A stretch of DNA of 64,000 bases from Micromonospora radicis (GTDB lineage: Bacteria > Actinomycetota > Actinomycetes > Mycobacteriales > Micromonosporaceae): positions 124,001 to 188,000 of the forward strand of contig NZ_QXEC01000007.1 of assembly GCF_003583405.1 (NCBI RefSeq), read 5' to 3'. A program made the translations under genes and the position numbers. The notes under the pieces are model-generated. The model ran no database searches. It was not told the DNA's origin and saw only the letters and a list, made by a program, of their open reading frames with translations. Of the stretch, positions 15,110 to 23,341 are shown piece by piece; position 1 is the first letter of the stretch, and every line of letters begins with the position of its first letter.

Positions 15110-17283
15110 CAGCTCACCAGTTGGTACGCGAACTGCACCTCCAGCCCTTCGGCGGCGGTGGCGTTGGCGATCCGCAGCCGAAGCCGGCGCGGGGTGTCCG
15201 TGCCGTCCACCGCGAACGGGGACGCCAGCGTGGTGGCCTGCAGCGTGGTGTTGGCGGCGAGCCCGGCGCTGCCGGCGGGCGTGCCGTCGACGTCCAGCCG
15301 TACGGTGCAGGTGCCGGCGGCGAGCCGACGGGTCACCTTGACCACCCGGATGCGTTGGCCGTCGAGGTAGAGGTGGTTGCCGAAGTCGACCAGGCCGTTG
15401 CCGACGGTGCCGTCCAGCCGGGCGGTGAGCCAGCCGTCGAACTGCGGCACGCCCTTGTTGCCGACGAACCGGGTCTGCGCGGACTCGTTGCCGGTGATCT
15501 GGTATGCCCCGACCGTGTTGCCGGCCAGGTCGTTGTCGGCGACGAGGACGTCCGCGGCGTCGCAGACGATGCCGTGGTCCTGGCGGTTGATGCCGTCGGC
15601 CAGTCCACCGATGGCGTTGCCGACGATCACCACCCGCGACGCGGTGGACCGGATGTTGATGCCGGCGCCGTGCCGGTGGGCGCTGCCGCCCCCGCCGTAG
15701 GGGTTGCTGAAGTTGACTCCGACGAGGTCGAAGGCGGTCGGGCTGACCACGGTGATCCGCCACTTGCCGTTCGCCTCGGTGCTGCCGGTGACCCCGGAGA
15801 CGGTGATCCGGTCGCCGCTGTCCCAGCGGTGTGGCGCGGTGGTGGTGATCCGGACCCCGCCCGAGCCGTTGTCGGCGATGCCGGCCACGGTACGGGCGAA
15901 CGTCGGGTGGGCGGTACGGCCGTTGTTGCCGATCAGGCAGCCGGTGACGGTGACCCGGGTCGAGCCGATGTCGATGCCGTGCCGGCCGCAGCCGCGGATG
16001 ACGCTGTTGGAGAAGGTGGCGCTGCCGGTGAAGCCGGCGCCGATGCGTACCGCGTCGTCGTCGTTGTCGCCGGAGATGTAGGTGTTGGCGAACTGCGCCT
16101 GCGCGCCGGCCTCCAGCAGCACCGGGACGCCGTGGCCGTTCTCGAAGCCGCCGCCCTCGAAGTAGACGAACTTCGGGGCGGCCTGTCCGGTGGTGTTGCG
16201 CAGCCAGAGGCCGTGCCGGCCGAACAGGATGGCGGTGGCGATGAACTTGATCGACCCGCCGAGGCCGTCGATGACCAGGTTGTCGGTGTCGTTGTTGCCG
16301 GTGCCGGCGGCGATGCCGCACTGCACGAACTCGACGGGGTCGGCGCGTGAGGTGTCGCCGACGCCGTTGAGCAGGATGACGTGTTCCCCGTTGAAGCCGT
16401 TCCAGACGCAGTTGACGAAGCGGATCGAGTTGCAGGCGCGCAGGGCGAGGCCGTTGTATCCGTCGCGGAACCGCACGTTGGCGAAGGAGAACATGTAGTT
16501 GCTGAAGCTGCTCTCGGCGCCGGAGCGTTGCGTGGCGAGCAGGTAGCCGCCGGTCAGCCCCTCGCCGCGGACCTGGAGGTCGCGCAGGCCGCCGCCGCGT
16601 ACGCCGACCAGCCGGATGCCGTCGGCGGCGCCGGTGGCCACGACGAGCTGGGTGGCGTAGTCGAGGGTGTCGGTGACCCCGGCGCCCTGCAGGATGACGG
16701 GTACGCCCTGCACCGAGACGGTCTGCTCGATGCGGACCTTGCCCGGTCCGATCTCGACGATTCCGCCGGTCGGCAGGGCGTCGACGGCCGCTTGCAGTCG
16801 ATCGGAGTCGTCGGAGGTGCCCGCGCCGGTCCAGCCGAACCAGGACAGGTCGAGCCGGTTGCGTACCGGACGCCGCCACCGTCCGGTGGATGTCCCGGTG
16901 ACGGCGAAGACGGTGCCGCCGTTGTCGGGGTCGGTGCTGTCGGCGTCCCAGAAGAGTTCGCCTCCGCCGAGGCCGTGCCGGTCGGCGTGGTAGCCGGCGA
17001 GTTCGATGCGCTGGCCGTCGGCGGTGCCGGCGGTGGTCCGCAGCTCGGCGACGCTGGCCACGTCGGCGGCACCGCCGAGCGCCTGCGGGCTGCGGCCGCG
17101 CGGTGCCGTCGGCTCGGCGCGGGCCGCCGTGGGGGTGAGCAGGGCGCCGCCGGCCAGGGCCGCGCCGGCCATGCCGAGCGTCGAGAGGGCCCGGCGGCTG
17201 ATCCGGCCGTCGGGTCGTTCGGTCGGTGCCGCCTCGGCGGGCGGTGTCGGTGCGGAGTGGGGGTGCGGTCGGTTGCCCTTCAC
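15109..17283 (-). CDS. Tat-exported right-handed beta-helix protein (pectate-lyase-like)
   Basis: A 724-aa secreted protein. The N-terminus carries a twin-arginine signal (ISRRALSTLGMAGAALAGG) with cleavage near ARA. The body begins with the pectate_lyase_3 entry motif (WTGAGTSDDSDRLQAAVDALPTGGIVEIGPG) and continues as a long series of beta-helix coils rich in Asn/Gly/Val. A beta-sandwich-like tail (LDVDGTPAGSAGLAANTT...) ends it. The GTG at 17283 has AGGAGGA upstream. It lies beside a sugar-ABC remnant and a GH43 gene, which fits a role on pectin-type polysaccharide. Lyase or hydrolase activity cannot be decided from sequence alone. Confidence 0.82.
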   Translation of the reverse strand: MKGNRPHPHSAPTPPAEAAPTERPDGRISRRALSTLGMAGAALAGGALLTPTAARAEPTAPRGRSPQALGGAADVASVAELRTTAGTADGQRIELAGYHADRHGLGGGELFWDADSTDPDNGGTVFAVTGTSTGRWRRPVRNRLDLSWFGWTGAGTSDDSDRLQAAVDALPTGGIVEIGPGKVRIEQTVSVQGVPVILQGAGVTDTLDYATQLVVATGAADGIRLVGVRGGGLRDLQVRGEGLTGGYLLATQRSGAESSFSNYMFSFANVRFRDGYNGLALRACNSIRFVNCVWNGFNGEHVILLNGVGDTSRADPVEFVQCGIAAGTGNNDTDNLVIDGLGGSIKFIATAILFGRHGLWLRNTTGQAAPKFVYFEGGGFENGHGVPVLLEAGAQAQFANTYISGDNDDDAVRIGAGFTGSATFSNSVIRGCGRHGIDIGSTRVTVTGCLIGNNGRTAHPTFARTVAGIADNGSGGVRITTTAPHRWDSGDRITVSGVTGSTEANGKWRITVVSPTAFDLVGVNFSNPYGGGGSAHRHGAGINIRSTASRVVIVGNAIGGLADGINRQDHGIVCDAADVLVADNDLAGNTVGAYQITGNESAQTRFVGNKGVPQFDGWLTARLDGTVGNGLVDFGNHLYLDGQRIRVVKVTRRLAAGTCTVRLDVDGTPAGSAGLAANTTLQATTLASPFAVDGTDTPRRLRLRIANATAAEGLEVQFAYQLVS

Positions 17284-17407
17284 AGCTTCCTCCTGGGTGG
17301 GGGGTGTGCGGTGGCCAGCGACGGCCGTGGGCGGGCGGCGTCGAGCTGCCGCCGTACCGGTGAGCGGACGCGGTACCGGTGGTGCCGGGTGTCGGCGGCG
17401 CGGGTGG

Positions 17408-18868
17408 TCAGCCCTTGACCGCTCCGATGACCAGGCCCTTGGCGAAGTGCCGCTGGAGGAACGGGTAGACCAGGCAGATGGGGACGAGGGAGACGACGAG
17501 GATCGCCATCTGCAACGACTGCTGGGGTGGCACCACCTCGCCGGGCAGGTCCGCGCCGATGGCGGTGTTGTCGACGACGTAGGTGCGCAGCACCAGCTGC
17601 AACGGCCACTTGTCGGTGGAGTTGATGTAGAGCACGGCGTTGAAGAACGCGCTCCAGTAGCTGACCGCGTTGAACAGCGCCACCACGGCGAGCACCGCCT
17701 TGGACAGCGGCATCATGATGCGGGCCAGGATCTGCAGTTCGTCGGCGGGGTTGCGGACGATCCGCGGAATGATCTTCTCCTGGTACGCCCGCTGCGCGTC
17801 CACCCGGGCGCGGTCGCCGGGGCCGAGCACGTGCGGCGACTCGGCGATGTACTCCAGCGGCAGCTTGACCTCGGTGTTGCCCAGGGCGGTGCGCACCGGA
17901 ACGCCGTCCTGCCAGGTGTAGTGCGTACCTTCGACACCGAACCGGCGGAACATGTACTCGCTGGTGCCCAGCGGGGTGGAGAGCCAGTCGCAGATGCCCA
18001 GCAACTGCCGCAGCCGATCGGGGTCGGCCTTCTTGAACGCGGTCAACGCGAAGATCGCCGTACCGGCGCGGTTGGTGCCGGGCCCGCCGTCGTAGCCGGG
18101 TGCGGCCATCCCGCCGACCTCGGCGTCGTAGGTGGAGGCCAGGATGTCCCAGGCGGCGTAGCCGTCGGCGTTCACCGCGATGGTGCCGTTACCGAACAGG
18201 TCGCGCAGGTTCAGCTTGCCGCCGACCGAGTCGGGGTGGAACAGCCCCGCCTGGTACATCTCGGTGGCCCGGGCGAGTGCCTGCTTACGCTGCTCGGTCT
18301 CGTACTCGGAGGTGAACTTGCCACCCTCCTCCCGCCAGAGGTTCGGCACGCCGAGCATGTTGCTGACGAACTCGATGACCCGCTTCGGGTTGCCGAAGGC
18401 CCAGCGGTTGGCACGGGCGTCGGTCAGACCTCGGGCCAGTTCGACGAACTCCTGGTAGTTGGCCGGATCCGGGTTGAGGCCACGCTGACGGATCAGGTCC
18501 ACCCGGGAGAACATGATGGTCCCGACGACCGCCCGCGGGATCGGGATCGCGTAGATGCCGGAACCGAACGCGGTGGGCAGCCAGGAGTCGGTCGGGATGT
18601 TCGCCAGGAACGGGAAGTCCTTGACCGCGTCGCCGGAGACCAGGTCGCTCAGGTCGGCGCAGAGCCGGGTCAGTACGTCCGCCCGCCGGGTCAGCCGCGC
18701 CGAGATGAGCATCATGTCGGGCAGGTCGCCACCGGCGATGATGGTGGAGAGCTTGTTCAGGTAGTCCGCGGCCGGCGTCATGGTGATGTCGAGGCTCGCG
18801 CCGAGCCGGTCGTTCAGTTCCTGCCAGTACCGGTTACCGCCGAGCGCCGGTGGCACCGGGTTGAACAT
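17408..18868 (-). pseudogene. chimeric fusion: sugar-binding protein fragment joined to ABC permease C-terminus
   Basis: An uninterrupted 486-codon frame made of two unrelated halves. Residues 1 to about 375 are an extracellular sugar-binding protein of the LplA/YtcQ type, lacking its signal peptide and lipobox. From about residue 376 (ADELQILARIMMPLSKAVLAVV) the sequence becomes the EAA loop and last membrane helices of a YtcP/LplC-type CUT1 permease, ending ...FAKGLVIGAVKG. The SBP 3' end, the first permease and the 5' half of the second permease are missing. The junction falls near 17735-17750. SBP-like codons continue upstream to about 18905, next to a truncated LacI gene. It is almost certainly non-functional as a transporter. 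Confidence 0.8.
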
Positions 18869-18905
18869 GTTGGTCAGGACGCTGACGTTGCCGGCGGCCC
18901 AGGAC

Positions 18906-19613
18906 GAGGCCGGGGTCCGGCGGATCTACCGGGGCGGGGTCAACGGGCTACGCCAGGCCGCCGGCAGCCTGCTGCTCGGTCACCACGCCCACCGCGACGA
19001 CCTGGCCCGGCTCGCCGCCGACGGCCACCCGTTCGTCTTCATAGGGCATCGGGAGGTTCCCGGTACGGAGATCTGCTACGTCGGTGGCGACTACCGCGCC
19101 GCCACCGGCCGGATCGTCGACGACCTGGTCGCGATGGGCCACCGCAGCTTCGCCTACCTGGGCGAGGTGGTCCGCCACGAACCGCAGGCCGACCGTTGGG
19201 AGGGGTTCGCCGCCGCGCTGGAACGGTTCGGGTTGACCGTGCCGACACCGGCCTTCGACCGCGCCGAGGAGTTGACCGCCCAGTGGCTCGACGCCGCGCT
19301 CGCCGCCGGCACCACCGCCGTGCTGGTCGAGTCGGTCAGCCTGCTGCGGGTACTCGCCGCGATGGTCGGGCTGCGCGGGCTCACCATCCCCGCCGACCTG
19401 TCCGTGGTGCTGCTGGTGGACGACCCGGGCGGTGAGATCGCCGGGCGCCCGTGGGCCTGCCTGCACACTCCCCGCAACGCGATGGGTCGCCGCGCGGTAC
19501 GACTGCTGACCGCCGTGCTGGCCGACCCCACCGGCGAGCACGAGCGACAGATCCTGCTGCCCTGCTCACACACGCTCGACGGGACCACCGCCGTGCCCCA
19601 CCCCGCCGCCTGA
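18906..19613 (+). pseudogene. 5'-truncated LacI-family regulator
   Basis: About 235 codons of a LacI/GalR-type effector-binding domain are present (IYRGGVNGL, GHPFVFIGHREVPGTEICYVGG, IVDDLVAMGHRSFAYLGE, ending TLDGTTAVPHPAA). The family length is about 340, and the helix-turn-helix and hinge (first 100 or so residues) are absent. Upstream of about 18906 the frame is merely antisense to the sugar-binding fragment. In an intact locus the two genes would be divergent with an operator between them; a deletion seems to have removed both 5' ends and the intergenic DNA. It cannot bind DNA as it stands. Confidence 0.8.
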
Positions 19614-19693
19614 CCGGCACCGTCGGTGAGGCGGCGTCCGGGTACGCCAGGTGCACGCACCGGCCAGGCCGGCGTCCGGGACCGACCATGGCG

Positions 19694-19724
19694 GTGGGGC
19701 CCGGCCGGGTCGGCCGGGCCCCAC
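19694..19724. terminator. bidirectional hairpin terminator
   Basis: A perfect 13-bp stem (GTGGGGCCCGGCC, 19694-19706, with its complement at 19712-19724) and a GGGTC loop lie between the convergent LacI remnant and the GH43 gene. Confidence 0.85.
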
Positions 19725-19745
19725 GGTGATCGGTCGGTCACCGGG

Positions 19746-21587
19746 TCACTGGAAGGACACGTCGTCGATGTAGAGGCTGTCGGTGCCCGCCGCCGTCTCG
19801 ACGTAGAAGCGGGCGTTGGACAGGGTGCCGCTCCAGGACACGGTCGCGGTACCGGTCAGCTGGGTCCAGCCGTTGGCGTTGACCGTCGCCGCCGGGGTCA
19901 GCTGGACGTAGTTGGTGGTGCCGTTGGCGGTGACCGCCAGGGTCGGCCGCACCGAGGGGGTACCGCTCTGCGAACGTACCCAGAGCGTCGTCGTGTAGGT
20001 ACGGCCGTTGGTCAGCCGGGACGTCATGTCCTGGCTGGGGCCGTTCCACGATCCGGTGCGTCCGGTGTGCAGCAGTGACCGGGTGCCGCCGCGTACGACG
20101 CTGGTGTTGGCGGAGAGCGTACCGCTGCCGAAGACCGACCAGCCGGTGGTGCCGCTCTCGATGTTGCCGTTGGTGAGCAGGTTGCCGCCGCTGCCGGAGC
20201 CGGCGGTGAACCGCCAGTTGTTGATGTTGAACAGGTAGCCGCTGCCGCCGGTGAAGCGCAGGTAGAGATCCCGGGTGCCGGTGGCGCCGCTGACGTTGCA
20301 GGTGGTGTTGGTCCAGTTCTGCCAGCCGCCGGTGCCGGCGACCGCGCAGGTGCCGACCAGCGGGCCGGTGGCGCTGTCCAGCCGCAGCTCGATGTTGCCG
20401 CCGCCGGAGCCGGAGGCGACCCGGGCGGTGAACGAGGAGGCGCCGGTGCCGAAGGCGACGCCGCGGACCCGGATCCAGTCGCCGTTCTCGATGAAGCCGA
20501 CGTTCATGCCGCCCTCGCTGGACGCTTCGGTCTCGATGCCGTTGCCCCAGTTGATGGTCTCGGCCTCCTGGGTGACGTACGGGTTGAGGGTGCCGACCTG
20601 GGGTGGACCGGCGGTGGTCATGTTCATCACCGGTATCGACCCGTCGGCGTTGTAGGAGAACCGTTCCACCGCCACCGAACGGGTGAAGCCACCGCCGCCG
20701 GGCAACGCGCCGTTGTGGTAGAAGAAGTACGAGCTACCGGCGTAGTCGATGATCCCGGGGTGGTTGGTGAAGCTGGCGCCCTGCCGGGGCATGACCGTCC
20801 CCCGGTAGGTCCACGGCCCGGTGGGTCCGGGTGCGGTGGAGTACGCGATGAACTCGCCGCAGCATTCCGCCGCGAAGATGTTGTAGTAGGTGCCGTTGCG
20901 CTTGTAGACCCACGGCCCCTCCTCGTAGAGGGTCGGGCGGCTCGGGTTGCCGGTCCGGGTGCCGAATCCCGCCGTGGTCAGTGGGATCTGCGTCAGGCCG
21001 CCGGAGTACGAGATCATGTCAGGGTTCAGCCGGACGTACCACAGGTTCGGGTTGCCCCAGTAGAGGTACGCCTGGCCGTTGTCGTCGATGAAGGCGTGCG
21101 GGTCGATCTCGCCGTTGCCCAGCAGCGGGCGGCCCAGCGCGTCGCGGAACGGCCCGGTCGGTGAGCTGGACACCCCGACGCCGATCACCATCTGTCCATT
21201 CGAGCGCTGCCGCACCGGGACGTACCAGTAGAACTGGCCGTTGCGTTCGATGACGTGCCCGGCCCAGGCATTCGCGTCGGCCCAGGCGAACGTGCCCAGG
21301 TTCATCGGTACGCCGTGGTCGGTCCAGTTCGACATGTCGGTCGAGGAGAAGACCCGCCACTCGTTCATGGTGAAGTACGTCGAGCCGTCCTCGTCGCGTC
21401 CGGTGTAGACGTACACCCGGCCGTTGTGCACCAGTGGTGCCGGGTCGGCGGTGTAGATGTGCTGGACGATCGGGTTGTCCGCCTTCGCCGGCGCGGCGAA
21501 GAACGTCACCAGCATCAGTGGGGCGACCAGCCAGGCGAGCCGACGCCTGGTACGTGCGCTGCGGAGCAGCGCAGATGCGAGTTTCAC
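19746..21587 (-). CDS. secreted GH43 glycosidase with CBM6 and C-terminal CBM
   Basis: A 613-aa exported enzyme. The signal peptide (about residues 1-36) ends at AKA. The GH43 five-blade propeller shows the catalytic base in TADPAPLVHNGRVYVYTG, the pKa modulator in GEIDPHAFID and the proton donor in YEEGPWVYK. From about residue 340 a CBM6-type module follows (QEAETINWGNGIETE...FIENGDWIRV). From about residue 470 comes a CBM4/9-like module (NLLTNGNIESGTTGWSVFG). Likely substrates are arabinan or arabinoxylan. The GTG at 21587 has AGGAG upstream. A LacI-type operator lies about 110 bp upstream. Confidence 0.92.
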   Translation of the reverse strand: MKLASALLRSARTRRRLAWLVAPLMLVTFFAAPAKADNPIVQHIYTADPAPLVHNGRVYVYTGRDEDGSTYFTMNEWRVFSSTDMSNWTDHGVPMNLGTFAWADANAWAGHVIERNGQFYWYVPVRQRSNGQMVIGVGVSSSPTGPFRDALGRPLLGNGEIDPHAFIDDNGQAYLYWGNPNLWYVRLNPDMISYSGGLTQIPLTTAGFGTRTGNPSRPTLYEEGPWVYKRNGTYYNIFAAECCGEFIAYSTAPGPTGPWTYRGTVMPRQGASFTNHPGIIDYAGSSYFFYHNGALPGGGGFTRSVAVERFSYNADGSIPVMNMTTAGPPQVGTLNPYVTQEAETINWGNGIETEASSEGGMNVGFIENGDWIRVRGVAFGTGASSFTARVASGSGGGNIELRLDSATGPLVGTCAVAGTGGWQNWTNTTCNVSGATGTRDLYLRFTGGSGYLFNINNWRFTAGSGSGGNLLTNGNIESGTTGWSVFGSGTLSANTSVVRGGTRSLLHTGRTGSWNGPSQDMTSRLTNGRTYTTTLWVRSQSGTPSVRPTLAVTANGTTNYVQLTPAATVNANGWTQLTGTATVSWSGTLSNARFYVETAAGTDSLYIDDVSFQ

Positions 21588-21697
21588 GGTGGACTCCTGG
21601 TGGTGGTGGGCGTCCGTGACCCAGCCGGTCCGGGACGGGACTGTTGCGGCCGGGGCGGAACAGGGTGCGGGAACTGATCAAGCCATGCAGACTGATG

Positions 21698-21722
21698 GAT
21701 GTTAGCGCCAACATCAAGTCAA
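21698..21722 (-). promoter_or_regulatory. LacI-type operator and -35 region of the GH43 gene
   Basis: GATGTT-AGCGCC-AACATC (21698-21715) is an 18-bp palindrome with one mismatched pair around a central GCG/CGC core, the classic LacI/GalR form. TTGACT (minus strand, 21722-21717) adjoins it as a -35 box, so repressor would occlude the promoter. The nearby LacI gene has lost its DNA-binding domain, so control now needs another regulator. Confidence 0.7.
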
Positions 21723-22001
21723 TCGGCGGCTCCCGTCGCGCGCGATCGTCACAGGGGCGAAACCTGTAGTGGTCCGGCGAGGCGAAGGAGTCGACGCCGT
21801 GGTTGAGCTTCGGCGGAACGAGTAACTGACGGCAAACCGAGGTCCGCAGCTCGCCTTCGACTCCCGGCCGTCACGCTAACATGTGAGCGATCACACGAAC
21901 AAGAAGGCGATCGATCCGACGGCGCCTGGCCCGACGCCGGATGCGGTGTGCTGCGCGGCGCCGGATACGGTGGCAGGCGTGACGGCGGTGCGGGTGACGG
22001 T
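21723..22001. other. intergenic region between GH43 and MBL genes
   Basis: It contains a small dyad, TGTGA-GCGA-TCACA (21882-21895), ahead of the MBL/DedA genes. This could be a GntR- or CRP-like site, but the spacing is shorter than the CRP consensus. I see no gene here. Confidence 0.35.
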
Positions 22002-22763
22002 GTGGTCCGACTGACCTGGCACGGACACAGCACCGTGTGGCTCGAGGATTCCGGCACCCGGCTGCTCACCGACCCGTTGCTGCGGGATCGGCTGGCCCAC
22101 CTGCGCCGTCGGCGTGGTCCGACCCCGCGACTGCCGGCCGCGCCGGACGCCGTACTCGTCTCCCACCTGCACGCCGACCACCTGGACTTCGCCTCGCTGC
22201 GCCGGCTGCCCGCCGACACCACCCTGGTGGTGCCGGCGGGCGCCGCGCCGCTGGTCCGCCGGGCTCTGGGGGTGGCCGGGCGGCGTTGCACGGAGCTGGC
22301 CGCCGGCGAGCGGACCACCATCGGCGCCGTCACGGTCAGCGCGGTGCCCGCCGCCCATCCCGATGCCCGCGGTCCCTGGTCCCGGCAGCGGGCGTCCGCC
22401 GTCGGCTACCTGGTCGAGGGCCGGGCACGTACCTGGTTCGCCGGGGACACCGCGCTGTTCGACCAGATGGCCGATCTCGGTCCGGTCGATCTGGCGCTCA
22501 TCCCGGTCGGCGGGTGGGGCCCCACGCTCGGCGCCGGCCATCTGGACCCGTCGACGGCGGCCGAGGCCGTCCGGCGGGCCGCGACGGGGTGGGCGGTGCC
22601 GATCCACTACGGCACCTTCTGGCCGGTCGGCTGTGACCGGATCCGGCCGGATCGTTTCTTCCAGCCCGGCGACGACTTCGCTCGGCACGCCGCGCGCGTG
22701 GCACCACGGACCCGGGTACGGGTGCTGCAACCGGGTGAGTCGTTCACCGTGCCGCGGTCATGA
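22002..22763 (+). CDS. MBL-fold metallo-hydrolase (UlaG-like)
   Basis: A metallo-beta-lactamase-fold protein of about 253 aa. It starts with the UlaG-type strand LTWHGHSTVWLED and has the zinc motif SHLHADHLD, the later Asp of TWFAGDTALFD and the His of VPIHYGTFWP. This subgroup includes lactonases and N-acyl-phosphatidylethanolamine phospholipase-like enzymes. The start is uncertain: GTG at 22002 gives the usual N-terminus, while the frame is open to 21948. Its TGA overlaps the DedA ATG (ATGA), so the two are co-translated, hinting at a membrane- or lipid-related substrate. Confidence 0.84.
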   Translation: MVRLTWHGHSTVWLEDSGTRLLTDPLLRDRLAHLRRRRGPTPRLPAAPDAVLVSHLHADHLDFASLRRLPADTTLVVPAGAAPLVRRALGVAGRRCTELAAGERTTIGAVTVSAVPAAHPDARGPWSRQRASAVGYLVEGRARTWFAGDTALFDQMADLGPVDLALIPVGGWGPTLGAGHLDPSTAAEAVRRAATGWAVPIHYGTFWPVGCDRIRPDRFFQPGDDFARHAARVAPRTRVRVLQPGESFTVPRS

Positions 22764-23341
22764 CGGCGACGTTCGGCGCGTTGGCCTGGCTGGCCCTGGT
22801 GGTGCTGTGCGGTGCCGTGGTCCCGGTGGTGCCGACCGGTGCGGCGGTCAGCGGGGCCGCCGCCCTTGCCGCGCACCAGGATCCGGTGACCGTGTTGCTC
22901 GTCGTGCTCGCCGGAGCCGTCGGCGCGTACGTGGGTGACCTGGCGGTGTATCTGGTGCTCAGTCGGGGTGGGGAGGGCATCGCCCGCCGGTTGCGCTGGC
23001 TGCGCGGCCCGTCCCGGCTCGACCGGGTGTCGGCGCGGGTGCGCCAGGGCCGGGTGTCGCTGTTCCTGGTGTCGCGGCTCGTTCCGGGTGGCCGGTTGCC
23101 GGTGTTGTTGGCGGCGGCGGTGACCGGGTTGACCTGGCGTCGGTTCGCCGTCGCCAACCTGCCGGCCTGCCTGCTGTGGTCGGCGCTGTACGCCGCGATC
23201 GGCGTGCTCGGTGGGGCCGTCTTCACCGAGCCGTGGCAGGGTGTGGTCGCCGCGATCCTGCTCGTGGTGCTGCTCAGCCAGGGACTGGGCTGGTTGGGGC
23301 GGCGCCGGCCGGTGCCGGCTGGGCCACCGGCGACCCCGTAG
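22760..23341 (+). CDS. DedA-family membrane protein
   Basis: A 193-aa protein with four or five hydrophobic helices and the DedA/VTT-domain pattern: GDLAVYLVLSRGG early, then SRLVPGGRLPVLLAAAVTGLTWRRF and an NLPACLLWSALYAAIGVLGG segment. DedA proteins are implicated in lipid-carrier flipping and membrane homeostasis. Its 3' end overlaps the convergent phosphodiesterase gene by 68 bp. It is translationally coupled to the upstream MBL hydrolase. Confidence 0.82.
   Translation: MTATFGALAWLALVVLCGAVVPVVPTGAAVSGAAALAAHQDPVTVLLVVLAGAVGAYVGDLAVYLVLSRGGEGIARRLRWLRGPSRLDRVSARVRQGRVSLFLVSRLVPGGRLPVLLAAAVTGLTWRRFAVANLPACLLWSALYAAIGVLGGAVFTEPWQGVVAAILLVVLLSQGLGWLGRRRPVPAGPPATP

Noticed and set aside
21882..21895. 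CRP-like site TGTGA-N4-TCACA
   Set aside because: The CRP consensus spacing is 6, and so short a dyad is expected by chance in a window this size; kept only as a note in the intergenic entry.
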